From: JAHFTY01 sp964584785
GTDB lineage: Bacteria; Acidobacteriota; Terriglobia; 20CM-2-55-15
Assembly (NCBI GenBank): GCA_964584785.1
Contig: CAZPBY010000037.1
Location: 1 to 64,000, forward strand
Direction of reading: 5' to 3'
Length of the DNA stretch: 64,000 nt
The position numbers and the translations under genes are program-made. The notes below the pieces were generated by a model. That model did not search any database. It was not told where the DNA came from and was given only the letters and a program-made list of their open reading frames with translations. Position 1 is the first letter of the stretch, and every line of letters starts with the position of its first letter. Positions 8,285 through 16,746 of the stretch are shown here, in pieces.

Positions 8285-9237
8285 CCCCTCACCAGGAGCG
8301 ATTCCGTTCCTACAACAAATGGCTGAAAGAGAAATTCGGCGAGCGGGTTTATAAAGTCATCGTCGACGCCGGATTTACCTGTCCGAACCGCGACGGCACT
8401 GTTGCCGTCGGGGGATGCGCCTACTGCAACAACAATTCGTTCCGCCCTCCTTCAGCCATAAAAACGGACCCGATTCGCGATCAGGTTCGCGACGGCATCG
8501 AATACATTCGTAAACGATTCGACGCCCACAAATACATCATCTACTTCCAGCCTTTCTCCAACACGTATGCCGAGACCGATCATCTACGCCGGCTTTACAC
8601 CGAGGCTATCGACCATCCCGAGGTTGTCGGCCTCGCGATCGGCACTCGTCCCGATTGCGTCGATGAGGAAAAGATCGCGATGATCGACGAGATCGGCCGC
8701 CGCACATTTGTTTCGCTCGAGTTCGGAGTGGAATCGATCTATGACGAAACGCTTCGACGCGTGAATCGCGGTCACGATTATTCGGCTTTTCTGAGAGCAA
8801 TGGATCTGACGCGCGGACGGTCGCTCCACATCGGCGCGCACCTGATCCTGGGATTTCCATGGGAGACACGGGAGCAATGGCTCGCGATGGCCGATGAGAT
8901 GTCGCGCGTCGGCATCGACGCGCTGAAGATTCACCATCTTCACATTGTTCGCGGTACCGCGCTGGCAGCTGAATACACCCGGCAGCCGTTTCGCGTGCTG
9001 GAGTACGAAGAGTATCTGGATCTGCTTGCCGATTTTATCGAACGGCTCGATTCGCGAATCGTGATCGAACGGATGTTCGGCGAAGCGCCGTTTGGACTGC
9101 TCGTCGCGCCGAACTGGCGCCGCACGAAGAACGATCTTGTGCGGGACATCACGCGCAAATTTGAAGAGAGAGATGTCCGCCAGGGATCTCGTCACGAAGC
9201 CCGTCGCTGCGCTCCGGGTTCTGAACATTGTTCGTAA
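8263..9237 (+). CDS. Radical SAM protein, YhcC/TIGR01212 family
   Basis: The 324-residue protein has the 4Fe-4S/SAM cluster cysteines in CPNRDGTVAVGGCAYC (C40, C52, C55; CX11CX2C), the TIGR01212 pattern. IYFQPFSNTYA, GTRPDC, and LEFGVES/HIGAHLILGFPWET follow as typical core motifs. These proteins are predicted radical SAM enzymes, related to the tRNA-modifying Elp3 group, with no agreed substrate. The last about 16 residues and the stop codon come from a palindromic repeat (from 9191), so the C-terminus (SRHEARRCAPGSEHCS) is almost certainly not ancestral. Confidence 0.85.
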   Translation: MAAVEKLAPHQERFRSYNKWLKEKFGERVYKVIVDAGFTCPNRDGTVAVGGCAYCNNNSFRPPSAIKTDPIRDQVRDGIEYIRKRFDAHKYIIYFQPFSNTYAETDHLRRLYTEAIDHPEVVGLAIGTRPDCVDEEKIAMIDEIGRRTFVSLEFGVESIYDETLRRVNRGHDYSAFLRAMDLTRGRSLHIGAHLILGFPWETREQWLAMADEMSRVGIDALKIHHLHIVRGTALAAEYTRQPFRVLEYEEYLDLLADFIERLDSRIVIERMFGEAPFGLLVAPNWRRTKNDLVRDITRKFEERDVRQGSRHEARRCAPGSEHCS

Positions 9238-9284
9238 TGCGCCGCTATGTGCAGAACCCGGAGCGCAGTGACGGGCTTCGTGAC
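9191..9284. repeat. Family A palindromic repeat, reference copy
   Basis: The 33-base arms 9191-9223 and 9252-9284 are inverted complements with one mismatch (GTCACGAAGCCCGTCGCTGC...GGGTTCTG). The 28-base centre is not conserved between copies. It lies between the convergent radical SAM and aminotransferase genes, overlaps the 3' end of the former, and could end transcription from both sides. Confidence 0.9.
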
Positions 9285-9289
9285 GTCAA

Positions 9290-10597
9290 CTATGCGGGCA
9301 GGCCGTTTTTGGCCACGTCCTCCATGGCGTGAACAAATGTGTCGATTTCCTGAAGCGGCGTATAAATGTTGGGCGTAATCCGCAATCCGCGATAGCTCAA
9401 CTTCGGGTCTTTGATGTTTTCATGCCCGATCGCGGTGACGATGATGCGGTGCTTGTCCATCAAGTGCGTCACCAGCTTGTTCGAATCGATGCCATCGACC
9501 GAAAGGACGGCCAGGCCCCAGGTCTGACCCGCTTCGAGACTCGAATGCATTCGAATTCGCGGATTCTTCCGGAGCTCGTTCGCCCATCGCAACGTTAAGT
9601 ATCGCAGTCTCGCGGCCTTCCTTTCGATTCCGATCGCCTGCTGAAACGCGATAGCTTCATTGATTGCGGCCTTGGTCGCGGCCGGACTGGTGCCGATTTC
9701 CTCGAATTTCCGGACGTCGGTATCTTTGCGCTCCGGGGCGGCCTGCAACGGCCACGTGGAAGCGATTCGATCTTTCCGCACGTAAAGCAGTCCGGTCCCG
9801 AGAGGCGCAAGCAGCCACTTGTGGAGACTCACACCGTAAAAATCCATTTCCAGATCGCGCAGCTTGTACGGGAAGTGGCCCATGGCGTGAGCGCCATCGA
9901 CGATCGTGATGATCCCGCGGCGGCGCGCCATCAGGGAGAGTTCGCGGACCGGAAACAGCTGTCCCGACTGATTCGTGATGTGGCAGAAATGCAGCACCTT
10001 CGTCTGCGGCGTGATGGCCGCTTCGAACCGCTTGAACAGATCGTCTTGCGTGGTAGGACACGGAAAGTCGAGCCGCGTGACCTTGATCTTGTCGCGGCGG
10101 GCGCGTTGGTCCCAGGTGGTCAACATGCGGCCGTAGTCCTGTTCCGTGGTGATGATCTCGTCGCCTGGTTTAAAATCGAGGCCGTTTTGCGCGATCTGCA
10201 GCGACTCGCTCGCGTTGCGCGTGATCGCGATCTCTTCCGGATCGGCGCCGAACTCCTCCGCCAGACGGCGTCGCGCGGTTTCGATATTCCGTTCGATCAT
10301 GCCGCGGTGATACACCGGCGCCTGATTGGACCAGTCCATATATCGCTTGCACGCTTCGTGCACAACGGTCGGGGCCGGGCACTGGTTACCGTTGTTCAGA
10401 TTGATGATCGTGCGATCCAGCGTGAAGGCAAACTGGATTTCGCGCCAATACGTCTCGTCCGCCGCGATCTCCTCCGGCGTACGTTCCGCAACCGCAGCGG
10501 TCGCCGCGGCAACTTCCTCGATCCCGTACGACTTCATCGCAAATGCGGCGCCAGCCGCGCCGCCTGCCATTCGAAGAAACGAACGTCGGCTCCACAT
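9290..10597 (-). CDS. Exported class V aminotransferase (isopenicillin N epimerase-like)
   Basis: The 435-residue protein is a fold-type I PLP enzyme. It has Asp234 in VDGAHAMGH and the Schiff-base Lys260 in SLHKWLLAPLG, typical of the isopenicillin N epimerase/cysteine desulfurase-like class V group. The N-terminus (RRSFLRMAGGAAGAAFA) is a twin-arginine-type leader, implying export as a folded PLP holoenzyme. The substrate is unknown; amino acid racemisation, desulfuration or transamination are possible. A clear AGGAGAG ribosome site precedes ATG 10597. It follows the amidase gene in the same direction and may be co-transcribed with it. Confidence 0.8.
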   Translation of the reverse strand: MWSRRSFLRMAGGAAGAAFAMKSYGIEEVAAATAAVAERTPEEIAADETYWREIQFAFTLDRTIINLNNGNQCPAPTVVHEACKRYMDWSNQAPVYHRGMIERNIETARRRLAEEFGADPEEIAITRNASESLQIAQNGLDFKPGDEIITTEQDYGRMLTTWDQRARRDKIKVTRLDFPCPTTQDDLFKRFEAAITPQTKVLHFCHITNQSGQLFPVRELSLMARRRGIITIVDGAHAMGHFPYKLRDLEMDFYGVSLHKWLLAPLGTGLLYVRKDRIASTWPLQAAPERKDTDVRKFEEIGTSPAATKAAINEAIAFQQAIGIERKAARLRYLTLRWANELRKNPRIRMHSSLEAGQTWGLAVLSVDGIDSNKLVTHLMDKHRIIVTAIGHENIKDPKLSYRGLRITPNIYTPLQEIDTFVHAMEDVAKNGLPA

Positions 10598-10680
10598 AGT
10601 GATGATCTCTCCTGTTTTGGTTCAATTGGGCGAACTATACCATTCGCCCGCAGTGTTCACCAACGCCGTTGCCCGGCCGG

Positions 10681-12372
10681 TCACAGCGGCGGCCGGGCCA
10701 GGTGATGAACAGTTGCGGCCTGGTACGCGTGAGCGAGCGCGAGAATCTCGGAATCGCCGAAGATCTTCCCGGTGAAGTGCAACGCGGTGGGCAGGCCTCG
10801 ATGGAATCCGCTGGGAACGCTGACCACCGGGTGCCCCGTGCGGTTGGTGAGCAGTTGATTGCTTCCGATGAAGAGGTCGAGGCCCGACATGGCGTCGCGC
10901 ATCTGTTCCATGACGCGTGTTCGGAAACGGTTCGCCTGGATGAACTCCACAGCCGGAGTGAAATAGGCGCTGCGGATCTCGATCGGCCTTGTGCTCAGCT
11001 CCGGTCCTTGTTCGACGAGAGTGAGTTGGCCGCTGCGTGTGACGTCGTCAAAAAACGCTGCGGTCTCGGCGTAGCGAATAAAATCAATCGCGGTAATCGG
11101 CACGTTGGGTAAGTCGAATGGAACAACATTGACGCCCAGCGAGCGAATGACACGCAGGGCTTCCTGATTGTTGGCACGCGTGCCGCGTTCGAAATCATCG
11201 TCGACGACGCCTTCAAAAGCGGAGCGGAGATAGCCGGCCCGCAGACGCTTCACGTCTGCCGACGCATCCCAATTGAACGGTGCGTCGATGATGCTGTTGT
11301 CCTGACCGTCTGGGCCGTAGATCGCGTTGAGCACCAGCGCGCAATCCTCCGCCGAGCGGCATATCGGACCCACGGTGTCCTGCGTCCACGCAAGGACCAT
11401 TCCACCGTAGCGGCTGACACGCCCGAAAGTCGGACGCAATCCCGTCACGCCATTTCGACTGGACGGACTGATGATCGATCCACCGGTATCGGACCCGATC
11501 GAGAAACCCACCAGCCCTGCCGCTGTCGCCGATCCCGGTCCCGCCGACGATCCCGAAGCATCGAGCTCGGTATTCCACGGTGTCCGCGTCAAACCGCCGA
11601 ACCAGCGGGCGGTCACCGCTAACGCGCCGGTCGACAGCTTCGCGACGAGGATGGCGCCGGCGGCGGTCAAACGTGTGAAAACCGTGGAATCCACGTCAAT
11701 GACGCGGTCGCGATACGGCGTCATGCCCCACGACGTCTTTGTGCCGCGCACGGCAAACAGGTCTTTCAATCCCCACGGAATACCGTGCAGCGGACCACGA
11801 TAGGTTCCCGCGGCGATCTCGTCGTCCGCGCGTCGAGCCTGGCGCAGGGCGAGATCTTCGGTGAGATTGACGACACAAAAAAGTTTGGGGTCGTATCGCT
11901 TGAGCCGCGACAAGTAGAGTCGGGTGAGTTCGGACGGTTTGATCTGACGCGTCTCGATGAGCTTCGCCAGATGCGTCACGGGCAGAAACGCGAGTTCGTC
12001 GTCAGTGGCTGGCTTAGAGACTTCGACGGCTTGCCTTCTCATGGGCCGCCGCTCGTTGGGGATCGTCATTCCAGGCAGGACCGGATTGAACACGAAAGCC
12101 GGCTGCGTGTTTCCCAGGTTGGCGCGCCGCAAAACATCGAAACCGGGCAGCGGACCTGCCGCGCTATTCAAACGCGCGAGAATCGCGTCCTGCTCCTCTC
12201 GAGTGAACGATACTCCGGCGATCGTTTGCGCGGCTTCCAGCATCTCACGCGTGATGCGAAGCGAATCCTGAGCGACAGCCATCAGAGCGCCCGGCATCAG
12301 CGCGAGCCCGCTTGCGGCAGAGAAGCATTCCAGAAACCGGCGGCGATTCCAGTCGAGTTGGTGCTCATTCAT
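10681..12372 (-). CDS. Exported amidase (amidase-signature family)
   Basis: The 563-residue protein carries the amidase-signature triad: Lys203 in GLKDLFAVRGTKTSWG, the cis-Ser in DASGSSAGPGS (about 275-276), and nucleophile Ser299 in SDTGGSI. It hydrolyses carboxamides; related enzymes include GatA, but the partner Gat subunits are absent, so this is a stand-alone amidase. NRRRFLECFSAASGLALMPGAL at the N-terminus looks like a Tat-type leader. I choose ATG 12372 (MNEHQ) because it places the leader at the start. An unusual about 90-residue segment lies between leader and catalytic domain. It diverges from the amidohydrolase gene across a 61-bp gap. Confidence 0.85.
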   Translation of the reverse strand: MNEHQLDWNRRRFLECFSAASGLALMPGALMAVAQDSLRITREMLEAAQTIAGVSFTREEQDAILARLNSAAGPLPGFDVLRRANLGNTQPAFVFNPVLPGMTIPNERRPMRRQAVEVSKPATDDELAFLPVTHLAKLIETRQIKPSELTRLYLSRLKRYDPKLFCVVNLTEDLALRQARRADDEIAAGTYRGPLHGIPWGLKDLFAVRGTKTSWGMTPYRDRVIDVDSTVFTRLTAAGAILVAKLSTGALAVTARWFGGLTRTPWNTELDASGSSAGPGSATAAGLVGFSIGSDTGGSIISPSSRNGVTGLRPTFGRVSRYGGMVLAWTQDTVGPICRSAEDCALVLNAIYGPDGQDNSIIDAPFNWDASADVKRLRAGYLRSAFEGVVDDDFERGTRANNQEALRVIRSLGVNVVPFDLPNVPITAIDFIRYAETAAFFDDVTRSGQLTLVEQGPELSTRPIEIRSAYFTPAVEFIQANRFRTRVMEQMRDAMSGLDLFIGSNQLLTNRTGHPVVSVPSGFHRGLPTALHFTGKIFGDSEILALAHAYQAATVHHLARPPL

Positions 12373-12433
12373 AGTCGTCGAAATTGATCGCGTATTATAC
12401 TCCTGCGATTCCATCGCAAGAGGAGTGTCGCTA
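12373..12433. promoter_or_regulatory. Compact divergent promoter region
   Basis: This 61-bp gap separates two divergent genes. A TATAAT on the minus strand (12394-12399) and TATACT on the plus strand (12396-12401) overlap, so one region may serve both promoters. A small palindrome GCGAT-TCC-ATCGC (12405-12417) next to them could bind a shared regulator. The -35 boxes are weak, so this rests mainly on the -10 matches and layout. Confidence 0.4.
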
Positions 12434-14146
12434 ATGAAGCAACGTCACAATCGTCGAGAATTCATGGGACTCACGGGCGCCGGCATTGCCGGGTCCATTG
12501 GAATGCCATGGTCCGCCGCCGCTGCAACTCCCGAAGCGCAGGACGCCGATCTCGTCGTCTTCAACGCGAAGGTGTACACCGTCGACTCCCGCATGCCGAG
12601 AGCGGAGGCGTTCGCGGTGAAGGGCGGGCGCTTCAGCGCCCTCGGAACCACGGCGGCTATGAAGGCGCTCACCGGCAAGTCGACCAAAACGTTCGACGCG
12701 AAAAAAATGACGATCGTGCCCGGCTTCATCGACTGTCACAATCATGCGCCGGGCAATACGCTGCTCTACGAGGTGATTGTCGGCAATCCGTACGTCGTCG
12801 AGTTTGTGACGATCGCCAGCATCGTCGAAAAACTTCGACTCCGAGCCGCCGAGACGCCCGCAGGCACGTGGGTCGAGGGTTATTTCTTCGACGACACCAA
12901 GGTCAAAGACGACCGCCTGCTCAACGTTCATGATCTCGATCAGGTTTCGAAGGATCATCCGGTTGTGGTTCGCCATCGCGGCGGTCATACCTCCTTCTAC
13001 AACAGCAAAGCTTTGGAACTGGCCGGCATCAACAAGAACACACGCGATCCGGAAGGTGGAACTTACGACCGCGATGCGAACGGTGAACTCAACGGCCGTG
13101 TGACCGATCGTGCGCGGAACGCAATCGATCGCGTTGGGAAGCGCCGGACCTACACACCGGAAGAAACGCTGCAGCGCAACCGCGATGGTCTGGCTTATAT
13201 CTCGAAGCAATTTGTGCGGTACGGTGTGACCAGCGTGCATCACGAGGGCGGCGATCTGTTCGCACTTCAACAGGTCCGCGCCAGCGGCAACCTCTTGCAC
13301 CGTGTGAGCTATGAAGCGACGGGCAACGTCCTCGAATCGATGATCACGAGCGGCATTTCTACGGGCTTCGGCGACGAATGGATCCGGTTCGGCGCAACCT
13401 CCGAGCACACGGTCGACGGATCCTTCTCCGAGCGCACGATGGCGCTCAGCAAACCCTACGTCGGGATCGATCCGCCATATCAGGGGAACATAACCGAGTC
13501 CCAGGACACCCTCAACGCCTGGGCGGAGCGCGTACATCGCGCCGGCATCCAAATCAACTGCCATGCGAACGGCGACGTCGCGATCGACATGGTGCTGACG
13601 GCCGTAGAGCGCGCACAGCGCATTTTCCCTCGAACCGACGCGCGTCCCAAGATCACTCATTGCACGCTGATCAACGACGATCTCGTCAAACGGATTAAGG
13701 CACTGGGCGTGGTCCCTGCGATGTTCACATCGTATGCCTACTACAACACCGACAAGTTCCACTTCTACGGCGAAGACCTCATGAAGCGGTCGATGGCCTA
13801 TCGCACCTTCCTCGACGCCGGTGTTTACGCGGCAGCCGGCTCGGACTTCAGTCCGGGTCCGTTCGATCCGCGGATGGCGATTCAGGGAATGGTCACTCGA
13901 ACCGGTTGGAATGGCGAAACCTGGGGAGCGAATCAACGAATAACCGTGGAGGAAGCGCTGCGGGTCAACACCATCAACGGCGCCTACAACTCGCACGAGG
14001 AAGCGATTAAGGGTTCCATCACGCCCGGCAAACTCGCCGACTTCGTCGTACTGTCGGACGATCTTCATACGATCGCCAAAGAAAAAATCAAGGATATCCA
14101 GGTCGTCAGAACTGTCGTGGGAGGCGCCACGGTTTACGAGTCATAG
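12434..14146 (+). CDS. Exported amidohydrolase, YtcJ-like
   Basis: The 570-residue metal-dependent amidohydrolase has the metal-binding CHNH block in IVPGFIDCHNH, the late motif SDFSPGPFDPRMAIQG, and the closing beta-sandwich GSITPGKLADFVVLSDDL. YtcJ-type enzymes hydrolyse amide or related C-N bonds with broad specificity. The N-terminus (RREFMGLTGAGIAGSIGMP) is a Tat-type leader. I choose ATG 12434, about 8 bases after GAGGAG; an in-frame GTG three codons earlier would lie within the ribosome site. It is divergent from the exported amidase, so both may process extracellular amides. Confidence 0.85.
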   Translation: MKQRHNRREFMGLTGAGIAGSIGMPWSAAAATPEAQDADLVVFNAKVYTVDSRMPRAEAFAVKGGRFSALGTTAAMKALTGKSTKTFDAKKMTIVPGFIDCHNHAPGNTLLYEVIVGNPYVVEFVTIASIVEKLRLRAAETPAGTWVEGYFFDDTKVKDDRLLNVHDLDQVSKDHPVVVRHRGGHTSFYNSKALELAGINKNTRDPEGGTYDRDANGELNGRVTDRARNAIDRVGKRRTYTPEETLQRNRDGLAYISKQFVRYGVTSVHHEGGDLFALQQVRASGNLLHRVSYEATGNVLESMITSGISTGFGDEWIRFGATSEHTVDGSFSERTMALSKPYVGIDPPYQGNITESQDTLNAWAERVHRAGIQINCHANGDVAIDMVLTAVERAQRIFPRTDARPKITHCTLINDDLVKRIKALGVVPAMFTSYAYYNTDKFHFYGEDLMKRSMAYRTFLDAGVYAAAGSDFSPGPFDPRMAIQGMVTRTGWNGETWGANQRITVEEALRVNTINGAYNSHEEAIKGSITPGKLADFVVLSDDLHTIAKEKIKDIQVVRTVVGGATVYES

Positions 14147-14178
14147 CGGGAGTCTCGATGACAGAACGGTAGCGGCTT

Positions 14179-14904
14179 CTAATTCACACGAACGACGAAG
14201 GGACTGAGGTCTTGCTTTTTGAGCTGGGATGCCAGTTTTTCCGCGGACATCAGGTCGGACTCGTTTCCAATCCGGACGCGATAGATTGTGGCCTGGTTCA
14301 CGGTAACGGCTTGCACGGAAACATCGTGGAATTTTCGGGCGAGCCGTTTCCGGAGATCCTCCGCGCCTTGCGGATTGGAAAACGCTCCTACCTGGACCGC
14401 GTAAACCGGCTGAGGCGACGCAGTCGACGGACTTGCGGGAGTTCTTGCCCTGTCGCCTTCTTTCACAATGGTGAGTTTAACCGGCGCTACTCCACCTCGA
14501 ACGATATCGATCTTCTGAGCGGCCTTGAATGAAAGATCGATGACGCGGCCGTCAACGAACGGCCCGCGATCGTTGATACGAACCTCCACGCTTTGCGAAT
14601 TCTTCTTGTTCGTCACGCGGACGACGGTGTTGAAAGGCAGCGTCCGGTGGGCAGCTGTCATGTCGTTATACGAATCGAAGATCTCACCGCTGGCTGTCCG
14701 GCGCCCATGGTACGGCTCCGCGTAGTACGACGCTAACCCCTCGAGTTCGGATTTCGGGGCTGGAGTGTCGGCCTTATTCGGAGGAGCAGGAACGGCGGGC
14801 GTGTTCGGTGGCGTGGATACCGGGGTTGGAACCGATGCGCGTGTGTTGTGGCCACACGCTGAAAACATCATCGCGACTGTAATCAAAACGGCAAATCGAC
14901 GCAC
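14179..14904 (-). CDS. rlpA: RlpA-like septal ring lytic transglycosylase lipoprotein with SPOR domain
   Basis: The 241-residue lipoprotein has lipobox MFSAC (Cys17), a Pro/Thr-rich linker, and then a double-psi beta-barrel with the RlpA signature ASYYAEPYHGRRTASGE..., MTAAHRTLPFNT, and RINDRGPFVDGRVIDLS. A C-terminal SPOR domain (about 170-241, VYAVQVGAFSNPQGAEDLRKRL) follows. RlpA cleaves naked glycan strands at the division septum; SPOR binds denuded peptidoglycan. I start at GTG 14904 because it places the lipobox correctly. A longer frame exists but overlaps the divergent methyltransferase gene, and no strong ribosome site marks the start. Confidence 0.85.
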   Translation of the reverse strand: MRRFAVLITVAMMFSACGHNTRASVPTPVSTPPNTPAVPAPPNKADTPAPKSELEGLASYYAEPYHGRRTASGEIFDSYNDMTAAHRTLPFNTVVRVTNKKNSQSVEVRINDRGPFVDGRVIDLSFKAAQKIDIVRGGVAPVKLTIVKEGDRARTPASPSTASPQPVYAVQVGAFSNPQGAEDLRKRLARKFHDVSVQAVTVNQATIYRVRIGNESDLMSAEKLASQLKKQDLSPFVVRVN

Positions 14905-14926
14905 GCGACTGTAATAACATACAGTC

Positions 14927-15526
14927 GTGCTGACCACAATAGTTAGCCTAGGCGTGAGGTTCTTTGCCCAATCCATTGTGATCCTTTACCCTGGCGTGTT
15001 TGTCTTTTGGTTTGTTTTTCATACGAGAATCGAACGCTGGCGTCAGCTGGGAAAGCGGGCATATTTCTATGCCGTGCTCGGCTGGCCCATAGCCGGTTTG
15101 GGTCTTCTTCTGTATCGGACAACGATCTTTCAGATTCGCTGGGCCAGGCCATGGTGGATGGTCGCGATTGGAGTTCTTGCCCTCCTCGCGGCCGTTCGAA
15201 TCGGCACCCTCGCGTCCCGGATTATTTCACAGCGGACACTGGTGGGTCTGGTTGAACTCGAACCGCAGCGGAACCCCCAAATCATGCTTCGCAACGGAAT
15301 CTACTCCAAGTCCCGCAATCCGATTTATTTCGCGCACTGGCTGGTGATTCTTGCAGCGGCCGCGCTCAGCGGTTATGCGGCGAACTGGGCATTCCTCGCA
15401 TTGGATTCGTTGCTGCTGGCGATTTTGATTCGTGTCGAAGAGAACGAACTGGTTGTGCGATATGGACCCGAGTTTCGCGACTACATGCGCAGCGTGCCGC
15501 GGTTTGTGCCGAGATGGCCGTGGTAG
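14927..15526 (+). CDS. Isoprenylcysteine carboxyl methyltransferase-like membrane protein
   Basis: The 199-residue integral membrane protein has several hydrophobic helices. Its C-terminal signature matches the ICMT/phospholipid N-methyltransferase group: NGIYSKSRNPIYFAHW, then EENELVVRYGPEFRDYMRSVPRFVP. Members use SAM to methylate small or lipid substrates; the bacterial substrate is unknown. It starts with GTG 14927, close to the divergent rlpA start, and is the first gene of a run up to 18095 with small gaps or overlaps. A second member of the same superfamily is encoded at 62591-63172. Confidence 0.75.
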   Translation: MLTTIVSLGVRFFAQSIVILYPGVFVFWFVFHTRIERWRQLGKRAYFYAVLGWPIAGLGLLLYRTTIFQIRWARPWWMVAIGVLALLAAVRIGTLASRIISQRTLVGLVELEPQRNPQIMLRNGIYSKSRNPIYFAHWLVILAAAALSGYAANWAFLALDSLLLAILIRVEENELVVRYGPEFRDYMRSVPRFVPRWPW

Positions 15527-15541
15527 AATCGACAATCTTTT

Positions 15542-16012
15542 ATGGTCCTCGGCTTACTGACGGCATCTCTCCTTTCCATCATTTGTTTCATAGCAACCGT
15601 GGTGATGGGCTTCACCATGGACGCGCGGCTCGGAATTCCGCAGCACATCCTCTGGGGTTTCTTCTCGACGTTTCTGGTCACGCTTTCTCAAAGCATGACG
15701 ATGTTTTTCTTCATCGGTACGGGCAAACACGTGAAGGATCTCGTGGCCAATCAGCCCACCGGCAGCGAATTCATCCGTCGTACGAAGGTTTTCAAGGCGA
15801 AGGTTTTTCCGCCGGCGCTCTGGGCAATGCTTTTCACCATGGCGACGATGATCGTGGGCGGCGGCGTTCACACCAGGATGATTCCCCGCTGGGTTCATCT
15901 CTCGCTCGCCGCCATTGCGTTGTACTACAACGTCGTTGCCCTGTGGCGCGACGCCCGGTACATGATCGAGCACAATATGCTGATGGCCGAACTCGAGCGC
16001 ACGCTGAAGTGA
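15542..16012 (+). CDS. Uncharacterised four-helix membrane protein
   Basis: I do not recognise a family. The 156-residue product has about four hydrophobic segments (VLGLLTASLLSIICFIATVVMGF, ILWGFFSTFLVTLSQSMTMFFFIG, LWAMLFTMATMIVGGGVHT, HLSLAAIALYYNVVALW). A cytosolic-looking loop is rich in Lys/Arg (EFIRRTKVFKAKVFPP), and the tail is charged. It lies 15 bp after the ICMT-like gene and overlaps the methyltransferase gene by 4 bp (GTGA), so it is an operon member. The context of methyltransferases and a disulfide reductase gives no firm function. Confidence 0.7.
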   Translation: MVLGLLTASLLSIICFIATVVMGFTMDARLGIPQHILWGFFSTFLVTLSQSMTMFFFIGTGKHVKDLVANQPTGSEFIRRTKVFKAKVFPPALWAMLFTMATMIVGGGVHTRMIPRWVHLSLAAIALYYNVVALWRDARYMIEHNMLMAELERTLK

Positions 16013-16746
16013 TTCCGGCAGTCGTCGACCGGTTGATCCACGCGCCGAGGGTTTCAGAGCCTCCGACCTTCACAGCCGACGACTTCGATGCGTTCGTCGA
16101 TTCGAGAGCGTTGGAATATGCCGGCAAGCTCGAGGACGCTTTCGTGGAACGGGCACTTCGGCTCGGAGTCGAAAGCGGAATGGTGCTCGACGTTGGAACC
16201 CGTGCCGGTCTGATCCCGCTCAAGATACTCTGGCAGAACGAAAACTTCTTCTCGATCGGCGTCGATTCCTCCGTCACGATGATCGAACGCGCGCGCGAAA
16301 CCGCAACCGCCTGGAATCTCGGTGAACGCGCTTTCTTCCAGGTCGGAGATGCGCGCCAGATGCGGCTGAAGACCGCCTACTTCGATCTCGTTGTCTCCGA
16401 CGGCGTTCTGCATCGATTCGGCGCTCCGATCTCGGTCCTTTCCGAAATCGGCCGCGTCCTCAAACCCAGGGGGGCGCTCCTCATTCGGGATTACCGGCGG
16501 CCGAATCGTTTTAGAATATCGCGGTCGATCGAAGAAGAGACGGGGCGGCTCGGAGCGCGGATGCGATCGCAGATCGCGGCCTCGATGCGCTCAGCGTTTA
16601 CCTTGGGTGAATTGCAACGAATCGTCGACGAATCCGAGTTCAAGGGAGCAACCGTCATCGAATTCGATGAACATCACATTGGCATCGAGCGCCCGGGAAT
16701 GACAGATCCGAATTCCTGGGTCTCTGCGCGGGAGCAGTACCGGTAG
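16009..16746 (+). CDS. Class I SAM-dependent methyltransferase
   Basis: The 245-residue protein has a methyltransferase-11-type Rossmann core: motif I VLDVGTRAG, the acidic residue after strand 2 in SIGVDSS, then QVGDARQMRLKTAYFDLVVSDGVLHRF and VLKPRGALLIRDYRRP. The substrate is unknown. I start at GTG 16009, which overlaps the upstream membrane-protein stop as GTGA; the longer frame upstream is a shadow of that gene. The end overlaps the next gene's GTG by one base (TAGTG), which supports translational coupling. Confidence 0.75.
   Translation: MIPAVVDRLIHAPRVSEPPTFTADDFDAFVDSRALEYAGKLEDAFVERALRLGVESGMVLDVGTRAGLIPLKILWQNENFFSIGVDSSVTMIERARETATAWNLGERAFFQVGDARQMRLKTAYFDLVVSDGVLHRFGAPISVLSEIGRVLKPRGALLIRDYRRPNRFRISRSIEEETGRLGARMRSQIAASMRSAFTLGELQRIVDESEFKGATVIEFDEHHIGIERPGMTDPNSWVSAREQYR

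Noticed and set aside
12431..14068. 545-residue open frame on the minus strand opposite the amidohydrolase gene
   Set aside because: It has no recognisable motif and mirrors a gene with clear amidohydrolase motifs; GC-rich third positions keep the antisense frame open.
15514..16008. Extended N-terminus for the class I methyltransferase
   Set aside because: The extra part is out of frame with, and fully overlaps, the four-helix membrane protein; the GTGA junction at 16009 is the natural start.
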